NCBI GenBank assembly: GCA_964483325.1
Contig: CAZAAW010000020.1
Location: forward strand, 1 to 48,281
DNA length: 48,281 nucleotides
Direction of reading: 5' to 3'
Origin: CAZAAW01 sp964483325
GTDB taxonomy: Bacteria > Pseudomonadota > Alphaproteobacteria > Rhizobiales > Kaistiaceae
Under the pieces are notes generated by a model. That model was not told the origin of the DNA. It saw only the letters and a list, made by a program, of their open reading frames with translations, and did not search any database. The stretch's first letter is position 1. Every line of letters begins with the position of its first letter. Shown here piece after piece: positions 33,732 to 46,515 of the stretch. The position numbers and the translations under genes were made by a program.

Positions 33732-34468
33732 GTGGCGGGGAACTCGCGCAGCGCGCGCTTGCGCGTGTCGTAGATGACGCCGTTCTCCGTGAAATCCGGA
33801 GACAGCATCGTCACGATCTGAGCCACATGGCTGTCCGGCGGCGGCAGCGTCGCCGGATCCTCGCCGGGCATCGCCCGGGCGCGCATGGCCGTGCGCGTCG
33901 GGCCCGGATCGTAGAGATTGATCCGCACCGTCGAGTGCCGCACCTCGCCGGCATAGGTGCGCACCAGCGCTTCCAGCGCCGCCTTGGAGACGCTGTAGAC
34001 GCCCCAATAGGGGCGCAGGCTGTGGGCGGCGCCCGACGACATGAAGAGGGCGCGGCCGGCATCGGAGAGGCGCAGCAGCGGATCGAGCGAGCGCAGCAGG
34101 CGGAAATTGGCCGTGACGTTGATGGCCATCACGTCGTCCCACAGCGCCGGCTCGATATGCGGCACCGGCGTGATGGCGCCGAGAAGGCCGGCATTGCCGA
34201 GCAGCATGTCGAGGCGGCCGAAGCGCTCATGAATGGCGGCGCCGAGCCGGTCGACGGCATCGCCGTCGGTGAGGTCCATCGGCACCAGCGTCGGGCCGGG
34301 ATAGTCCCGGGCGCGGATCTCGTCGTCCAGCTCCTCCAGGGCCCCGACGGTGCGCGCCACGGCGTAGACATGGGCGCCGGCTGCGGCAAGGCCGAGCGCC
34401 GCGGCGCGGCCGATACCGCGCGACGCCCCGGTCACCAGGGCGATGCGGCCGGAAAGATCGGCAGGCAT
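33728..34468 (-). CDS. SDR-family oxidoreductase
   Basis: A 246-aa short-chain dehydrogenase with GASRGIGRAAALG (NADP motif), LGNAGLLG in place of NNAG, and SSGAAHSLRPYWGVYSVSKAALEALVRTYAGEV carrying the catalytic Ser, Tyr and Lys. The gene order purF-SDR is shared by many Hyphomicrobiales, suggesting a conserved though unnamed role. The start overlaps the purF stop by one base (TGATG), so it is translated by coupling to purF. Confidence 0.88.
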   Translation of the reverse strand: MPADLSGRIALVTGASRGIGRAAALGLAAAGAHVYAVARTVGALEELDDEIRARDYPGPTLVPMDLTDGDAVDRLGAAIHERFGRLDMLLGNAGLLGAITPVPHIEPALWDDVMAINVTANFRLLRSLDPLLRLSDAGRALFMSSGAAHSLRPYWGVYSVSKAALEALVRTYAGEVRHSTVRINLYDPGPTRTAMRARAMPGEDPATLPPPDSHVAQIVTMLSPDFTENGVIYDTRKRALREFPAT

Positions 34469-35928
34469 CAGACGGCTTCGGCGAGGATGGGCACGGCGCG
34501 GATGCCGAGGCTCTCTTCCTGATCGGTCAGGCGGGTCGGGTAGTCGCCCGTGAAGCAGGCGTCGCAGAATTGCGGCGTGACGCCGTCGCGCTTCGCCTCG
34601 CCGACGGCGCGGTAGAGACCGTCGATGGAGATGAAGGCGAGGCTGTCGACCTTGATGAACTCGGCGATCTCCGCGACGTTCATGTGCGAGGCGATCAGCT
34701 TCGCCTTTTCCGGCGTGTCGACGCCGTAGAAGCAGGAATCGCTGGTCGGCGGGCTGGCGATGCGCATGTGCACCTCCGTCGCCCCGGCCTCGCGCACCAT
34801 CTGGACGATCTTCGACGACGTGGTGCCGCGGACGATGGAATCGTCGACCAGCACGACGCGCTTGCCGGCGAGGATCTCGCGGTTGGCGTTGTGCTTCAGC
34901 TTGACGCCCATGTGGCGGATCGAATCGGTCGGCTCGATGAAGGTCCGGCCGACATAATGATTGCGGATGATGCCGAGCTCGAAGGGCAGGCCGGCCGCTT
35001 CGGCGAAGCCGATCGCCGCCGGCGTGCCGGAATCGGGCACCGGCACGACGATGTCGGCCTCTGCCGGTGCCTCGTGTGCCAGCTCGGCGCCGATGCGCTT
35101 GCGCACCGGATAGACGGCGCGTCCCTGGACGCGCGAGTCGGGCCGGGCGAAATAGACATACTCGAAGATGCAGAAGCGCGACGGCGCCGGCGCGAAGGGC
35201 CGCAGGCTCTCGATGCCAGTCTCGGTGATCACCACCATCTCGCCCGGCTCGATATCGCGCACATGCGTGGCGCCGATGATGTCGAGGGCGCAGGTCTCCG
35301 AGGCGAGGACCCAGCTGTCCTCGAAGCGGCCCAGCACCAGCGGCCGCACACCGAGCGGATCGCGGCAGCCGATCATCTTCTTGTTGGTGAGGCAGACAAG
35401 CGAATAGGCGCCCTCGACCTGGCGCAGGGCGTCGATCGTGCGGTCGACGAGCCGCGCCTTGGTGCTGGTGGCGATGAGATGAAGAATGACCTCGGTGTCG
35501 GAGGTCGACTGGAAGATCGAGCCGCGCCGCTGCAGCGCCTTCTGCAGCGTCACCGCATTGGTGAGGTTGCCGTTATGGGCCATGGCGAAGCCGCCGCCGG
35601 AGAACTCGGCGAAGAGCGGCTGGATGTTGCGGGCGAGCTGGCCGCCGGCGGTCGAATAGCGCACGTGGCCGATGGCATGGTCGCCCATGAGGCGGTCGAT
35701 GACCGACTGGCGGGAGAAATTGTCGCCGACGAGCCCGGCGTGACGCTCGTTGAAGAACTGCGATCCGTCGGACGAGACGATGCCCGCTGCCTCCTGGCCG
35801 CGATGCTGCAGGGCGTGCAGCCCGAGCGCCGTCAGGGCGGCGGCGTCGCGATGGCCGTAGATGCCGAAGACGCCGCACTCCTCGTGCAGCGTGTCGTCGG
35901 CCAGAGGATCAAGCGAGAAATCGTCCAT
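34468..35928 (-). CDS. purF: amidophosphoribosyltransferase
   Basis: PurF (486 aa) makes 5-phosphoribosylamine from PRPP and glutamine, the first step of purine synthesis. An N-terminal propeptide of 17 residues ends before the catalytic Cys18 (HEE-CGVFGIYGH). The PRPP loop is VVLVDDSIVRGTTSSK. Cysteines in SDSCFYGVDTP and FCDACFTGDYP indicate the Bacillus-type form with a 4Fe-4S cluster. It forms an operon with cvpA upstream and the SDR gene downstream. Confidence 0.97.
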   Translation of the reverse strand: MDDFSLDPLADDTLHEECGVFGIYGHRDAAALTALGLHALQHRGQEAAGIVSSDGSQFFNERHAGLVGDNFSRQSVIDRLMGDHAIGHVRYSTAGGQLARNIQPLFAEFSGGGFAMAHNGNLTNAVTLQKALQRRGSIFQSTSDTEVILHLIATSTKARLVDRTIDALRQVEGAYSLVCLTNKKMIGCRDPLGVRPLVLGRFEDSWVLASETCALDIIGATHVRDIEPGEMVVITETGIESLRPFAPAPSRFCIFEYVYFARPDSRVQGRAVYPVRKRIGAELAHEAPAEADIVVPVPDSGTPAAIGFAEAAGLPFELGIIRNHYVGRTFIEPTDSIRHMGVKLKHNANREILAGKRVVLVDDSIVRGTTSSKIVQMVREAGATEVHMRIASPPTSDSCFYGVDTPEKAKLIASHMNVAEIAEFIKVDSLAFISIDGLYRAVGEAKRDGVTPQFCDACFTGDYPTRLTDQEESLGIRAVPILAEAV

Positions 35929-35973
35929 GGGTGTGTCTTCTAGAGGGCTTTGGCCGGGAAGGCGCCGCGACGC

Positions 35974-36654
35974 TCAGTCGCCCGGCCCGTTCCCCTCGAA
36001 TATCTGGTTCAGGCGCTCGCGCGAATTGTTGTCGTAACCCTCGTCGGGGGCGCCCGGATCCACCAGCGACGGCGGCAGGGCGGCGGGGTTGTCGTCCGGC
36101 GTGTCGGCGGGAGCCTCGTTGGGCGCCTCCTCGCCGGCGCCGCCGGGCCGGCCGCGCAGCCGCTCCTGGATCTGGGTCTCGATGTCTTCCGGCAGCATCG
36201 CGATCAGCTTCTCCGCCATCGATTGCAGCATCGGAGCTGACTGGGCATTGGCGATCCACGGCGGCGGCGTCGGCACGAACCAGATGAAGAAGCGGTAGGC
36301 AATGATCACTAGCAACAGGCCGCGCACGGCGCCAAAGGCAAAGCCGAGCAGGCGGTCGAGGGCGCCAGCCCGGCTGTCGATGACGAAGTCGGCGATCTTC
36401 ATCGTTATATAGCTGGCGATGACCAGCACGACAAAAAAGATCACCGCGGCGGACACGATTGTCGCAACCGTTTCGCTGGCGATGTAGGGCTTCACGTAGA
36501 CGAGCAGGTCGTCATAGAAGGCGTAGGCGGCGACCGCCGCCACGACCCAGGATGCGACCGACAGGATCTCGCGGACGAAGCCCCGCACCATGGCGAGGAT
36601 TGCCGAGATCAGGATGACGACGGCAACGATCCCGTCGAGTGGTGTAAGCGACAT
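35974..36654 (-). CDS. cvpA: CvpA-family membrane protein
   Basis: A 226-aa inner-membrane protein with four helices in the first ~130 residues (GIVAVVILISAILAMVRGFV, ILSVASWVVAAVAAYAF, IVSAAVIFFVVLVIASY and LLGFAFGAVRGLLLVIIAYRF). The C-terminal third is hydrophilic, acidic and proline-rich (EAPNEAPADTPDDNPAA). CvpA is needed for colicin V production in E. coli and for envelope stress tolerance. The conserved placement before purF supports the call. Confidence 0.92.
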   Translation of the reverse strand: MSLTPLDGIVAVVILISAILAMVRGFVREILSVASWVVAAVAAYAFYDDLLVYVKPYIASETVATIVSAAVIFFVVLVIASYITMKIADFVIDSRAGALDRLLGFAFGAVRGLLLVIIAYRFFIWFVPTPPPWIANAQSAPMLQSMAEKLIAMLPEDIETQIQERLRGRPGGAGEEAPNEAPADTPDDNPAALPPSLVDPGAPDEGYDNNSRERLNQIFEGNGPGD

Positions 36655-36747
36655 ATTCCTGTCACCTTGACATCGCGCGACCGCGCCCGGCTGCTCGGTA
36701 GCACGATTCTGCGGGCCCGTCGCGGGCAGGACGGTGGCTTTTCCCGG

Positions 36748-38133
36748 CTAAGCGGCCGAGCGGCGCTCGCCGGCGGCAATGGCCGCGACGAGGGCGGAAA
36801 GGTCGTCGATGCCGGTGACGGCGCTGCGCCCGGTCTCGGCTGCCGAGGCGGTTGGAACGACGGCGCTGCGGAAGCCAAGTCTTTCGGCTTCCTTGAGCCG
36901 CGCCGCGGCGTGAGCGACGGGCCGGATGGCGCCGCTGAGGCTGATCTCGCCGAAATAGACGCTGTCCTGCGGCAGCGGCCGGCCGGCCATCGACGACACC
37001 AGCGAGGCGGCGACGGCAAGGTCGGCGGCGGGTTCGCCGATGCGCAGTCCGCCGGCGACATTGAGATAGATGTCATGCGTGCCGAGCTTCAGGCCGCAAT
37101 GCGCCTCCAGCACCGCCAGCACCATCGCCAGCCGCGACGAATCCCATCCCACCACGGCGCGGCGCGGCGAGCCGGGGAGGGAGGGCGCAACGAGCGCCTG
37201 GATCTCGCAGAGGACCGGCCGGGTGCCTTCCATGCCGGCGAAGACGGCGGCGCCGGGGGCAGCGACATTGCGCTCCGACAGGAAGAGCTCCGACGGATTG
37301 GCGACTTCCGCCAGGCCGCGGCCGGTCATCTCGAAAACGCCGATCTCCTCGGTGGCGCCGAAGCGGTTCTTGACGCCGCGCAGGATGCGGAACCGGTGGC
37401 CGCCTTCGCCCTCGAAATAGAAGACGGCATCGACCATGTGCTCCAGGACGCGCGGGCCGGCGATCTGCCCGTCCTTGGTGACATGGCCGACGAAGCAGGC
37501 GGTGGCGCCGCTCAGCTTGGCGTAGCGGATCAGCGCCTGCGCCGCGGCGCGCACCTGCGTCACCGTGCCGGGGGCCGATTCGGCGGCAGCGCTCCACAGC
37601 GTCTGGATCGAATCGAGGACCACCAGATGCGGCGGCTGGTCGGCCTGCAGCGTCGCGATGATGTCCTCGACGCTGGTCTCGGCGGCGAGCTTCAGCGGCG
37701 CATCGAGAAGGCCCAGCCGCGCGGCGCGCAGGCGCACCTGCGCGATCGCTTCCTCGCCGGAGATGTAGACGACGCGGCGGCCGGCGCGCGCCAGGGCGGC
37801 GCAGGCCTGCAGGAGCAGGGTGGACTTGCCGATGCCGGGGTCGCCGCCGACCAGGACCGCCGAGCCGGTGACGAAGCCGCCGCCGGTGACGCGGTCGAGC
37901 TCGCCGATGCCGCAGGCGATGCGGGGTGCTTCCTCGGTGCTGCCGGCCAGCGGCTGCAGGTCGATGATGCGGCCGCGCGATGCCGTCGGTGCTGCCGGCC
38001 GACCGCCCACGCCGCCGCCGAGCGATTCCTCGACGATGCTGTTCCATTCGCCGCAGGCATCGCAGCGGCCCTGCCAGCGCGTCGTGACGGCGCCGCAGTT
38101 CTGGCAGATGTACTGGATGCGCGCTTTCGCCAA
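36748..38133 (-). CDS. radA: DNA repair protein RadA
   Basis: RadA (461 aa) is a RecA-like ATPase that extends recombination intermediates. The N-terminal C4 zinc finger is YICQNCGAVTTRWQGRCDACGEW; Walker A is GGDPGIGKST; the RadA-specific KNRFG motif is in LRGVKNRFGATEEIGVFEM; the C-terminal Lon-like domain has MAGRPLPQDSVYFGEISLSGAIRPV. The start is an unusual TTG at 38133 with GGGAG about seven bases before it. It lies between cvpA and alr in the conserved block. Confidence 0.95.
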   Translation of the reverse strand: MAKARIQYICQNCGAVTTRWQGRCDACGEWNSIVEESLGGGVGGRPAAPTASRGRIIDLQPLAGSTEEAPRIACGIGELDRVTGGGFVTGSAVLVGGDPGIGKSTLLLQACAALARAGRRVVYISGEEAIAQVRLRAARLGLLDAPLKLAAETSVEDIIATLQADQPPHLVVLDSIQTLWSAAAESAPGTVTQVRAAAQALIRYAKLSGATACFVGHVTKDGQIAGPRVLEHMVDAVFYFEGEGGHRFRILRGVKNRFGATEEIGVFEMTGRGLAEVANPSELFLSERNVAAPGAAVFAGMEGTRPVLCEIQALVAPSLPGSPRRAVVGWDSSRLAMVLAVLEAHCGLKLGTHDIYLNVAGGLRIGEPAADLAVAASLVSSMAGRPLPQDSVYFGEISLSGAIRPVAHAAARLKEAERLGFRSAVVPTASAAETGRSAVTGIDDLSALVAAIAAGERRSAA

Positions 38134-38195
38134 AGCCGGCTCCCGGATGTTCTCTCTATGTTCTTGCCATCCCCGGCGCGCTCTGGCAAGCGGCG

Positions 38196-39302
38196 TCAGC
38201 CCGCATAATTCCGCGCGTAGCGGCGGCCGAGGCCGGTGAGGAGCTCGTAGCCGATCGTGCCGGCACGGCGCGCCACGTCGTCGACGGGGATATGCGGCCC
38301 GAATAGCTCGGCCCAGTCGCCGCGCCGCACGTCCGGGCAGTCGGTGACGTCGACGGCGATCAGATCCATGGAAATCCGCCCCACCAGCGGGGCCGGGCGG
38401 CCGCGGACGAAGACGCTGGCGCCGGGTGCGGTGTCGGCGGAGCCGGCGGCGCGGTGATAGCCATCGGCATAGCCGGCGGCGAGGATGGCGATCCGCGACG
38501 GCCGGCGCAGCGTTTCGGCCGCGCCATAGCCGACGGCGTCGCCCGGTTTTGCGTCACGGACCTGGATCACCCGCGCCTCGGCGGTGACGACCGGTCTCAG
38601 CGGCGGCCGGCCGGCGATCGATTCGCCGCCGTAAAGGGCAATGCCCGGCCGGGTGAAATCGAACTGGAAATCGCTTCCGAGCTGAATGCCGGCCGAGTTG
38701 GCGAGCGAGGCGGGGATGCCGGGAAACAGCCCCCGCACCTGCCGGAAGGCCGCCAGCTGCATCGCGTTGCGCGGGCTGGCCGGCGTGTCGGCGCAGGCGA
38801 GATGGCTCATCACCAGCGCCGGCGCCAGGACGGCCAGCCGGTCGCGATCGGCCGCCAGCGCCATGGCTTCCGCCAGTGACAGGCCGAGGCGGTTCATGCC
38901 GGTGTCGATATGGACGGCGCAGCCGGTCGTGCCGCCCGCCTGCCGGAAGGCGAGCCATTCGTCGATCTCGGCCGTGGAGCCCAGCACCGGCCGCAGGTCG
39001 AAGGCGGCGAGGAACGGCGCATCGCCGGGCGAGAGCCCGTTCAGGACGTAGATCTCGGCGTCGCCCGTTACCTGCCGCGTCCGCCGGCCCTCGTCGGGCA
39101 GGGCGACGAAGAAGGTCGTACAGCCGGCAGCGCTGAGGGCCCGGACGGCCGGCTCGATGCCGATGCCATAGGCGTCGGCCTTCACCACGGCTGCGGTCCG
39201 GGCGCCTGACGCCAGGGCGGCCAGGGCGCGCCAGTTGGCCACCAGGGCACCGAGGTCGATCGTCAGCCTGCCGCCGGCCGGCGTAGGGAGAAGGTCCGTC
39301 AC
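38196..39302 (-). CDS. alr: alanine racemase
   Basis: A 368-aa PLP enzyme that makes D-alanine for peptidoglycan. The PLP lysine is in AAVVKADAYGIGIEP; the second catalytic residue, a Tyr, is in AVGYGAAETLRR; SMDLIAVDVTD and the end YELLTGLGRRYARNY are typical. The start is GTG at 39302. Only 55 bases separate it from the dnaB stop, so it is probably in the dnaB transcript. Confidence 0.95.
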   Translation of the reverse strand: MTDLLPTPAGGRLTIDLGALVANWRALAALASGARTAAVVKADAYGIGIEPAVRALSAAGCTTFFVALPDEGRRTRQVTGDAEIYVLNGLSPGDAPFLAAFDLRPVLGSTAEIDEWLAFRQAGGTTGCAVHIDTGMNRLGLSLAEAMALAADRDRLAVLAPALVMSHLACADTPASPRNAMQLAAFRQVRGLFPGIPASLANSAGIQLGSDFQFDFTRPGIALYGGESIAGRPPLRPVVTAEARVIQVRDAKPGDAVGYGAAETLRRPSRIAILAAGYADGYHRAAGSADTAPGASVFVRGRPAPLVGRISMDLIAVDVTDCPDVRRGDWAELFGPHIPVDDVARRAGTIGYELLTGLGRRYARNYAG

Positions 39303-39357
39303 TTGCTCCGCCGTCGTCGGGCTCCTGCCGATGCAGGCCCCGCTGATGCGCCGATTC

Positions 39358-40845
<1,488 letters not shown>

Positions 40846-40978
40846 CGTGCCTTTCGCCCCGTCGTCGACGGATGTTTAGCGCCTGCCGATGGGGAGGGGG
40901 CAAGCGCCGTGCGCGGAAGGCACGAATCCCGCGCAATTAACAGGCGACGAAGAATCCGCGACTGTGGCTTGAATCAAA

Positions 40979-41000
40979 CGGGCCGGCCTGCGCCGGCCCG
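40979..41000 (-). terminator. terminator of cpdB
   Basis: CGGGCCGGC (40979-40987), loop CTGC and GCCGGCCCG (40992-41000) form a perfect 9-bp GC stem 20 bases after the cpdB stop on the minus strand; TTTGATT follows the stem. It isolates cpdB from dnaB. Confidence 0.75.
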
Positions 41001-41020
41001 CCGCAACTGATTCGCGACCG

Positions 41021-42994
<1,974 letters not shown>

Positions 42995-43398
42995 GGTCCG
43001 CTCCGGAGGTTCCAGGGAATCTGGGCACGCGCCGCGCCGCCTGACTTAGGTCCCTGCCGCGCCGCTTTGTGCGGGCCCATACCTAGTGCTGGCAGATGGC
43101 GACTGGATGACTTGCCTTGGCACCACGGCGAAGCCGGAAACGCGCAACTTACCAGCAGTGCCCGAGCCCAGTCACACTACGACAGTATCCATGTATTCGT
43201 AATGAAGCCATGCCGATTTTGAAAGTCGTGGACAAATATTCTCCAGCCGCATAAGCTCGAACTTGACCGTGGCGTGAGCCGGCTGCTTGCCGGCCGGCTG
43301 GCTGCGTCGGCCTGCTCAAGGCACCGTCCCCCGGGATGCACTGCCAGAAGGCCGCTGTCCTTTGTTCTGTTCGTGCAGCGCGAATGCGGATGGGGACG
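42995..43398. other. 404-bp gap between cpdB and the unrecognised gene
   Basis: This gap between divergent genes has no credible coding frame. It must hold both promoters. The part 43160-43260 is clearly richer in A and T than its surroundings and includes TTGAAA and TATTCT, though spaced too closely for a standard promoter. A GC hairpin is possible around 43278-43306 (GCCGGCTGCTTGCCGGCCGGC). Confidence 0.5.
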
Positions 43399-45048
43399 AT
43401 GCCGGGTTTCATTCTTCCGGAAGACAAGGAAATCACCTGGGACGGGCGCAACCTGCTGACCCTGCCGCAGGGTGTCTTTGCGCAGAACATCGAGCGGCCC
43501 AACCCGGTGCGGGTCAGCGACCCGGGTATCGAGATCCGTCAGGGCAGCGTCAATTTCAACTTCGTCGGTTATCAGATCGCCGTCACGCAGCCGTCGCTGG
43601 CGCAGGCGCTGGCCGACCTCATCGCCTCCATTCCCACAATTCCCGGGCTGTTCACCGCCGGCGGCGTCCGGGATGTGGTCAACAGGATCCAGGAAAAGCT
43701 GCGCGGCCTGCTCGAGCATACGACGATCAGCCTGACGGGCCGGGCCGGCATCACGGTGCGGAAGAAGGAGGCGGGCAAGATCGTCATCCGCGCCTCGGCC
43801 GAGACCCAGGGCGATCTTCGTGCCGCCGGTTCCGGCGTCTGGTTCAAGGCTGAAGTCGAGATCAGCAATCCGAACGGCAAGGCGGCGCCCGGCAGCCGCG
43901 CCAATGTCGGCTACGCCGCTCCCGATACGGGCTCGCTGCCGGCCGGCAAGACGCCCGCCACGATCGGCGAGAGCACGTCGTTCAAGGTCGTCGACACCGT
44001 CTATGTCGGGCTCGATTCCGGTGCCACCGTCCTGACGGTGCGGCAGACGCTCGAGGCGTCGATCGCTTCCATCCTGCCGGCCGACCAGATGCAGAAATTC
44101 TCCAACGACCTGGTCGAGCGGCTGCGCGGCAAAGGTCTTACGACGCCGCCGCCAACGCCGGCGCCGGGGGCACCGGGCGCTGCGCCGGCACCGGCGGCCG
44201 AGGAGAAGCTGAAGGATCCAAAGGACGATCCGGCTCCCGATTCAGTGGCGAATTTCCTTGCCGGCGTCATCGATGCCCTGCAGTCGGTCTTCAATGTCGT
44301 GCTGGACGCCTTCAAGACGCGCATCGCCGCGGCGAGCGTATCGTCGACAAACCTGTCGCTGACGGTGATCGACAAGCTGCCCGAAGGCCTGGCGCAGGAG
44401 GCTCTGTTCTCGGCCAATCCCGAACCCTCGCCCTGGGACGGGGCGCTCGCCCTGCGCGTGACGGGCGCCGACAGCCTTTTCCGCGAGGCGCGCATCAGCC
44501 TGCCGCCGAAGCACGAGGCGCTGGTCCTCGACGTTGCCGCCATCGTCGGCGAGCTTGCCCGGCCCGGCGCAGCCGCGGCGAAGCTGGAGAGCCGGGCGGG
44601 GGCCGATGCCTCCGGCACCTTCGTCGGCGTCCGCGGGCTCGATCCGGCGCACGATCTCCTGCGCATCGGCGAAGGCGACCCGGCCATGACGGCAAGCCTT
44701 GAGGTCGCGGCGGCCGGCGATATCTTCGACACCCGCCAGACCTGCCGCACCATGGAGATTACGGTCCGCGACCCGGCCGGCGCGCGGCCGATCGGCATCG
44801 AGATGAGCATTCTCGATCCGCCCGGCGAGGATGATGTGGCGAAGGCTGTCGCGGCGCTGCTCCAGGACCAGGTCAGCCTGCAGGCTGGCAGCCACGGCAG
44901 CATCGTCCTGCGCATCGACGGTGCAGCGCTTGCCGCACGGCTGAAGGGCACCGCAGCGGCGTTTCCCTATGGAACGGTCCGGCTGCGATTCCCGCCGCTT
45001 GGCCTGGCCGACCTGATGCTGCGCGTCCACCGCACCTTCAGCGCCTGA
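43399..45048 (+). CDS. unrecognised two-part protein
   Basis: I do not recognise this 549-aa protein. It has no signal peptide and no clear membrane helix. The first part (~1-245) starts MPGFILPEDKEITWDGRNLL, has a beta-rich region (GIEIRQGSVNFNFVGYQIAV) and a helical region (VRDVVNRIQEKLRGLLEHTT). A Pro/Ala linker (TTPPPTPAPGAPGAAPAPAA, ~255-275) joins it to a second part of beta and alpha segments ending LRFPPLGLADLMLRVHRTFSA. Both halves contain a hydrophobic helix followed by beta strands, so a duplicated fold is possible. GGGGA precedes the ATG at 43399; starts at 43336, 43384 and 43390 are alternatives. Codon use is like the neighbours, so it is a real gene. Confidence 0.8.
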   Translation: MPGFILPEDKEITWDGRNLLTLPQGVFAQNIERPNPVRVSDPGIEIRQGSVNFNFVGYQIAVTQPSLAQALADLIASIPTIPGLFTAGGVRDVVNRIQEKLRGLLEHTTISLTGRAGITVRKKEAGKIVIRASAETQGDLRAAGSGVWFKAEVEISNPNGKAAPGSRANVGYAAPDTGSLPAGKTPATIGESTSFKVVDTVYVGLDSGATVLTVRQTLEASIASILPADQMQKFSNDLVERLRGKGLTTPPPTPAPGAPGAAPAPAAEEKLKDPKDDPAPDSVANFLAGVIDALQSVFNVVLDAFKTRIAAASVSSTNLSLTVIDKLPEGLAQEALFSANPEPSPWDGALALRVTGADSLFREARISLPPKHEALVLDVAAIVGELARPGAAAAKLESRAGADASGTFVGVRGLDPAHDLLRIGEGDPAMTASLEVAAAGDIFDTRQTCRTMEITVRDPAGARPIGIEMSILDPPGEDDVAKAVAALLQDQVSLQAGSHGSIVLRIDGAALAARLKGTAAAFPYGTVRLRFPPLGLADLMLRVHRTFSA

Positions 45049-45073
45049 GGTCCGGACAGCCGGGCTCAGGCGC
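45041..45073. terminator. bidirectional terminator overlapping two stop codons
   Basis: GCGCCTGAG (45041-45049) and CTCAGGCGC (45065-45073) pair perfectly over 9 bp around a 15-nt loop. The stem contains the stop codon of the unrecognised gene (45046-45048) on one arm and that of cfa (45066-45068) on the other, so one hairpin serves both convergent genes. Confidence 0.65.
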
Positions 45074-46295
45074 GCATGCGCTGCCGCAGCTCCATCAGCG
45101 ACGGACGTTGGCCGTAAAGGTAGTCGCGCGTCAGCGGCACAGCCTGCAGATCCTTGGCGATCTGCAGCTGGAAGACGGCCAGCGCCGAATGGTAGAAGCC
45201 GCGCTCGGCGCTCTGCAGGTAGAATTCCCACATCCGGCAGAAGCGCTCGTCCATCTTGCGGGCGATCTCGGCGCGCGCTGCCTGGAAGCGGCGGTCCCAT
45301 TCGTGCAGCGTCTTGGCGTAGTGGATGCGCAGCGTCTCGAAGTCGGTCAGCCACAGGCGCCGGTTTTCCAGAAGCGGCGCCAGCTCCGACAGCGACGGCA
45401 GGTAGCCGCCGGGGAAAATATACTTGCGCGTCCAGGCATTGACCGGGCCGGGCGGGGCCATGCGGGCGATCGTGTGCAGGACGGCGATGCCCTGCGGCTT
45501 CAGCAGCCGCACGATATGGTCGAAGAACTCGTTGTAATGCGCCTTGCCGACATGCTCGAACATGCCGACCGAGACGATGCGGTCATAGGTCTCCGGCTCG
45601 AGCCGATAGTCCTGCAGCTTGAAGGTGACGCGGTCCGCCAGCCCGGCCTCGGCGGCGCGCCGGACGGCGGTCTCGTGCTGGTCGGTCGACAGTGTCACGC
45701 CCGTGACGCGGACGCCGTATTCGCGCGCCAGATGCAGCGCCAGGCCGCCCCATCCGCAGCCGATGTCGAGCACCGTCATGCCGGGCTCGAGCAGCAGCTT
45801 GCTGGCCAGATGCTGCTTCTTGTCGTACTGGGCCTGCTCCAGCGACGTCACGCCATCGCGCCAGTAGGCGCAGGAATATTGCATGTCCTCGTCGAGGAAC
45901 ATGGCGTAGAGGTCGTGGTCGATGTCGTAATGGTGCTGGATGTTGCGGCGGGCACGCCGCAGCCCGTTGCGGCCGTTCAGCCGGCTGGCGATGCCGTTGA
46001 CGGCGCTGAGCAGCGGCCCGGCTGGAACGCGTTCGGTCGACTCCAGGAGGATGTCGAGGAAGTCGCGCAGCGTGCCTTCCTCGATCGTATAGGAGCCGTC
46101 CATATAGCCTTCGCCGACGACGACGGCGGGATTGGTGATGACCCGCCACTTGAAGCCCGGCCGCCGGATGCGCACCGTCGCCGAGGGTCCCGCTTCGCCG
46201 GCAAAGGTCCGGCTCTGCCCGTCGGTGTCGATGACCGTCAGCTGGCCATAGGTGATGATGCGATCGAGAAGGCGATCGAGCGGGAACAGAGACAT
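45066..46295 (-). CDS. cfa: cyclopropane-fatty-acyl-phospholipid synthase
   Basis: A 409-aa SAM-dependent enzyme that adds a methylene bridge to unsaturated phospholipid acyl chains. The N-terminal lipid-binding part (FKWRVITNPAVVVGEGYMDGSYTIEEG) is followed by the methyltransferase: YSCAYWRDGVTSLEQAQYDKKQHLASKLLL, SAM motif VLDIGCGWGGLALHLA, GVTLSTDQHE and SVGMFEHVG. The end WEFYLQSAERGFYHSALAVFQLQ is conserved. ATG at 46295. AT-rich DNA above it (46300-46410) with GTAAG/CTTAC half-sites may hold its promoter. Confidence 0.93.
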   Translation of the reverse strand: MSLFPLDRLLDRIITYGQLTVIDTDGQSRTFAGEAGPSATVRIRRPGFKWRVITNPAVVVGEGYMDGSYTIEEGTLRDFLDILLESTERVPAGPLLSAVNGIASRLNGRNGLRRARRNIQHHYDIDHDLYAMFLDEDMQYSCAYWRDGVTSLEQAQYDKKQHLASKLLLEPGMTVLDIGCGWGGLALHLAREYGVRVTGVTLSTDQHETAVRRAAEAGLADRVTFKLQDYRLEPETYDRIVSVGMFEHVGKAHYNEFFDHIVRLLKPQGIAVLHTIARMAPPGPVNAWTRKYIFPGGYLPSLSELAPLLENRRLWLTDFETLRIHYAKTLHEWDRRFQAARAEIARKMDERFCRMWEFYLQSAERGFYHSALAVFQLQIAKDLQAVPLTRDYLYGQRPSLMELRQRMRA

Positions 46296-46471
46296 ACGAT
46301 CAAAACTCGCCCCAAATCAGTAAGGTAATCTTACGCTACCACAACGCGGCCGCAACCCGTGCGCTGCCGGGCAGGCATGCATTAGATAAATGGTAACATG
46401 GGGGCGCGGCGGCCGTCAGCCCGGCGGAAGGACGGCTGTCAGGCAGCCTGACGGCACGGCTCTGCGGCGAG

Positions 46472-46508
46472 AAAGCGCCAGGCGCGCTGGTGCGTCGCCC
46501 GGCGCTTT
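46472..46508 (-). terminator. terminator of rplI
   Basis: AAAGCGCC (46472-46479) pairs with GGCGCTTT (46501-46508), and an inner GGCG/CGCC extends the stem past one mismatch. It lies eight bases after the rplI stop on the minus strand, and the 3' arm ends in TTTC in that direction. Confidence 0.7.
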
Positions 46509-46515
46509 GGGGGTC

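Noticed and set aside
30864..34142. Antisense open frame of 1092 codons opposite the YfgM-like gene, der and the hydrolase
   Set aside because: Long antisense frames are common in high-GC genes; the sense strand carries well-recognised families and the antisense product has no motif.
42995..43398. Short frames in the cpdB gap as small proteins
   Set aside because: They lack ribosome sites, have atypical codon use and overlap the likely promoters.
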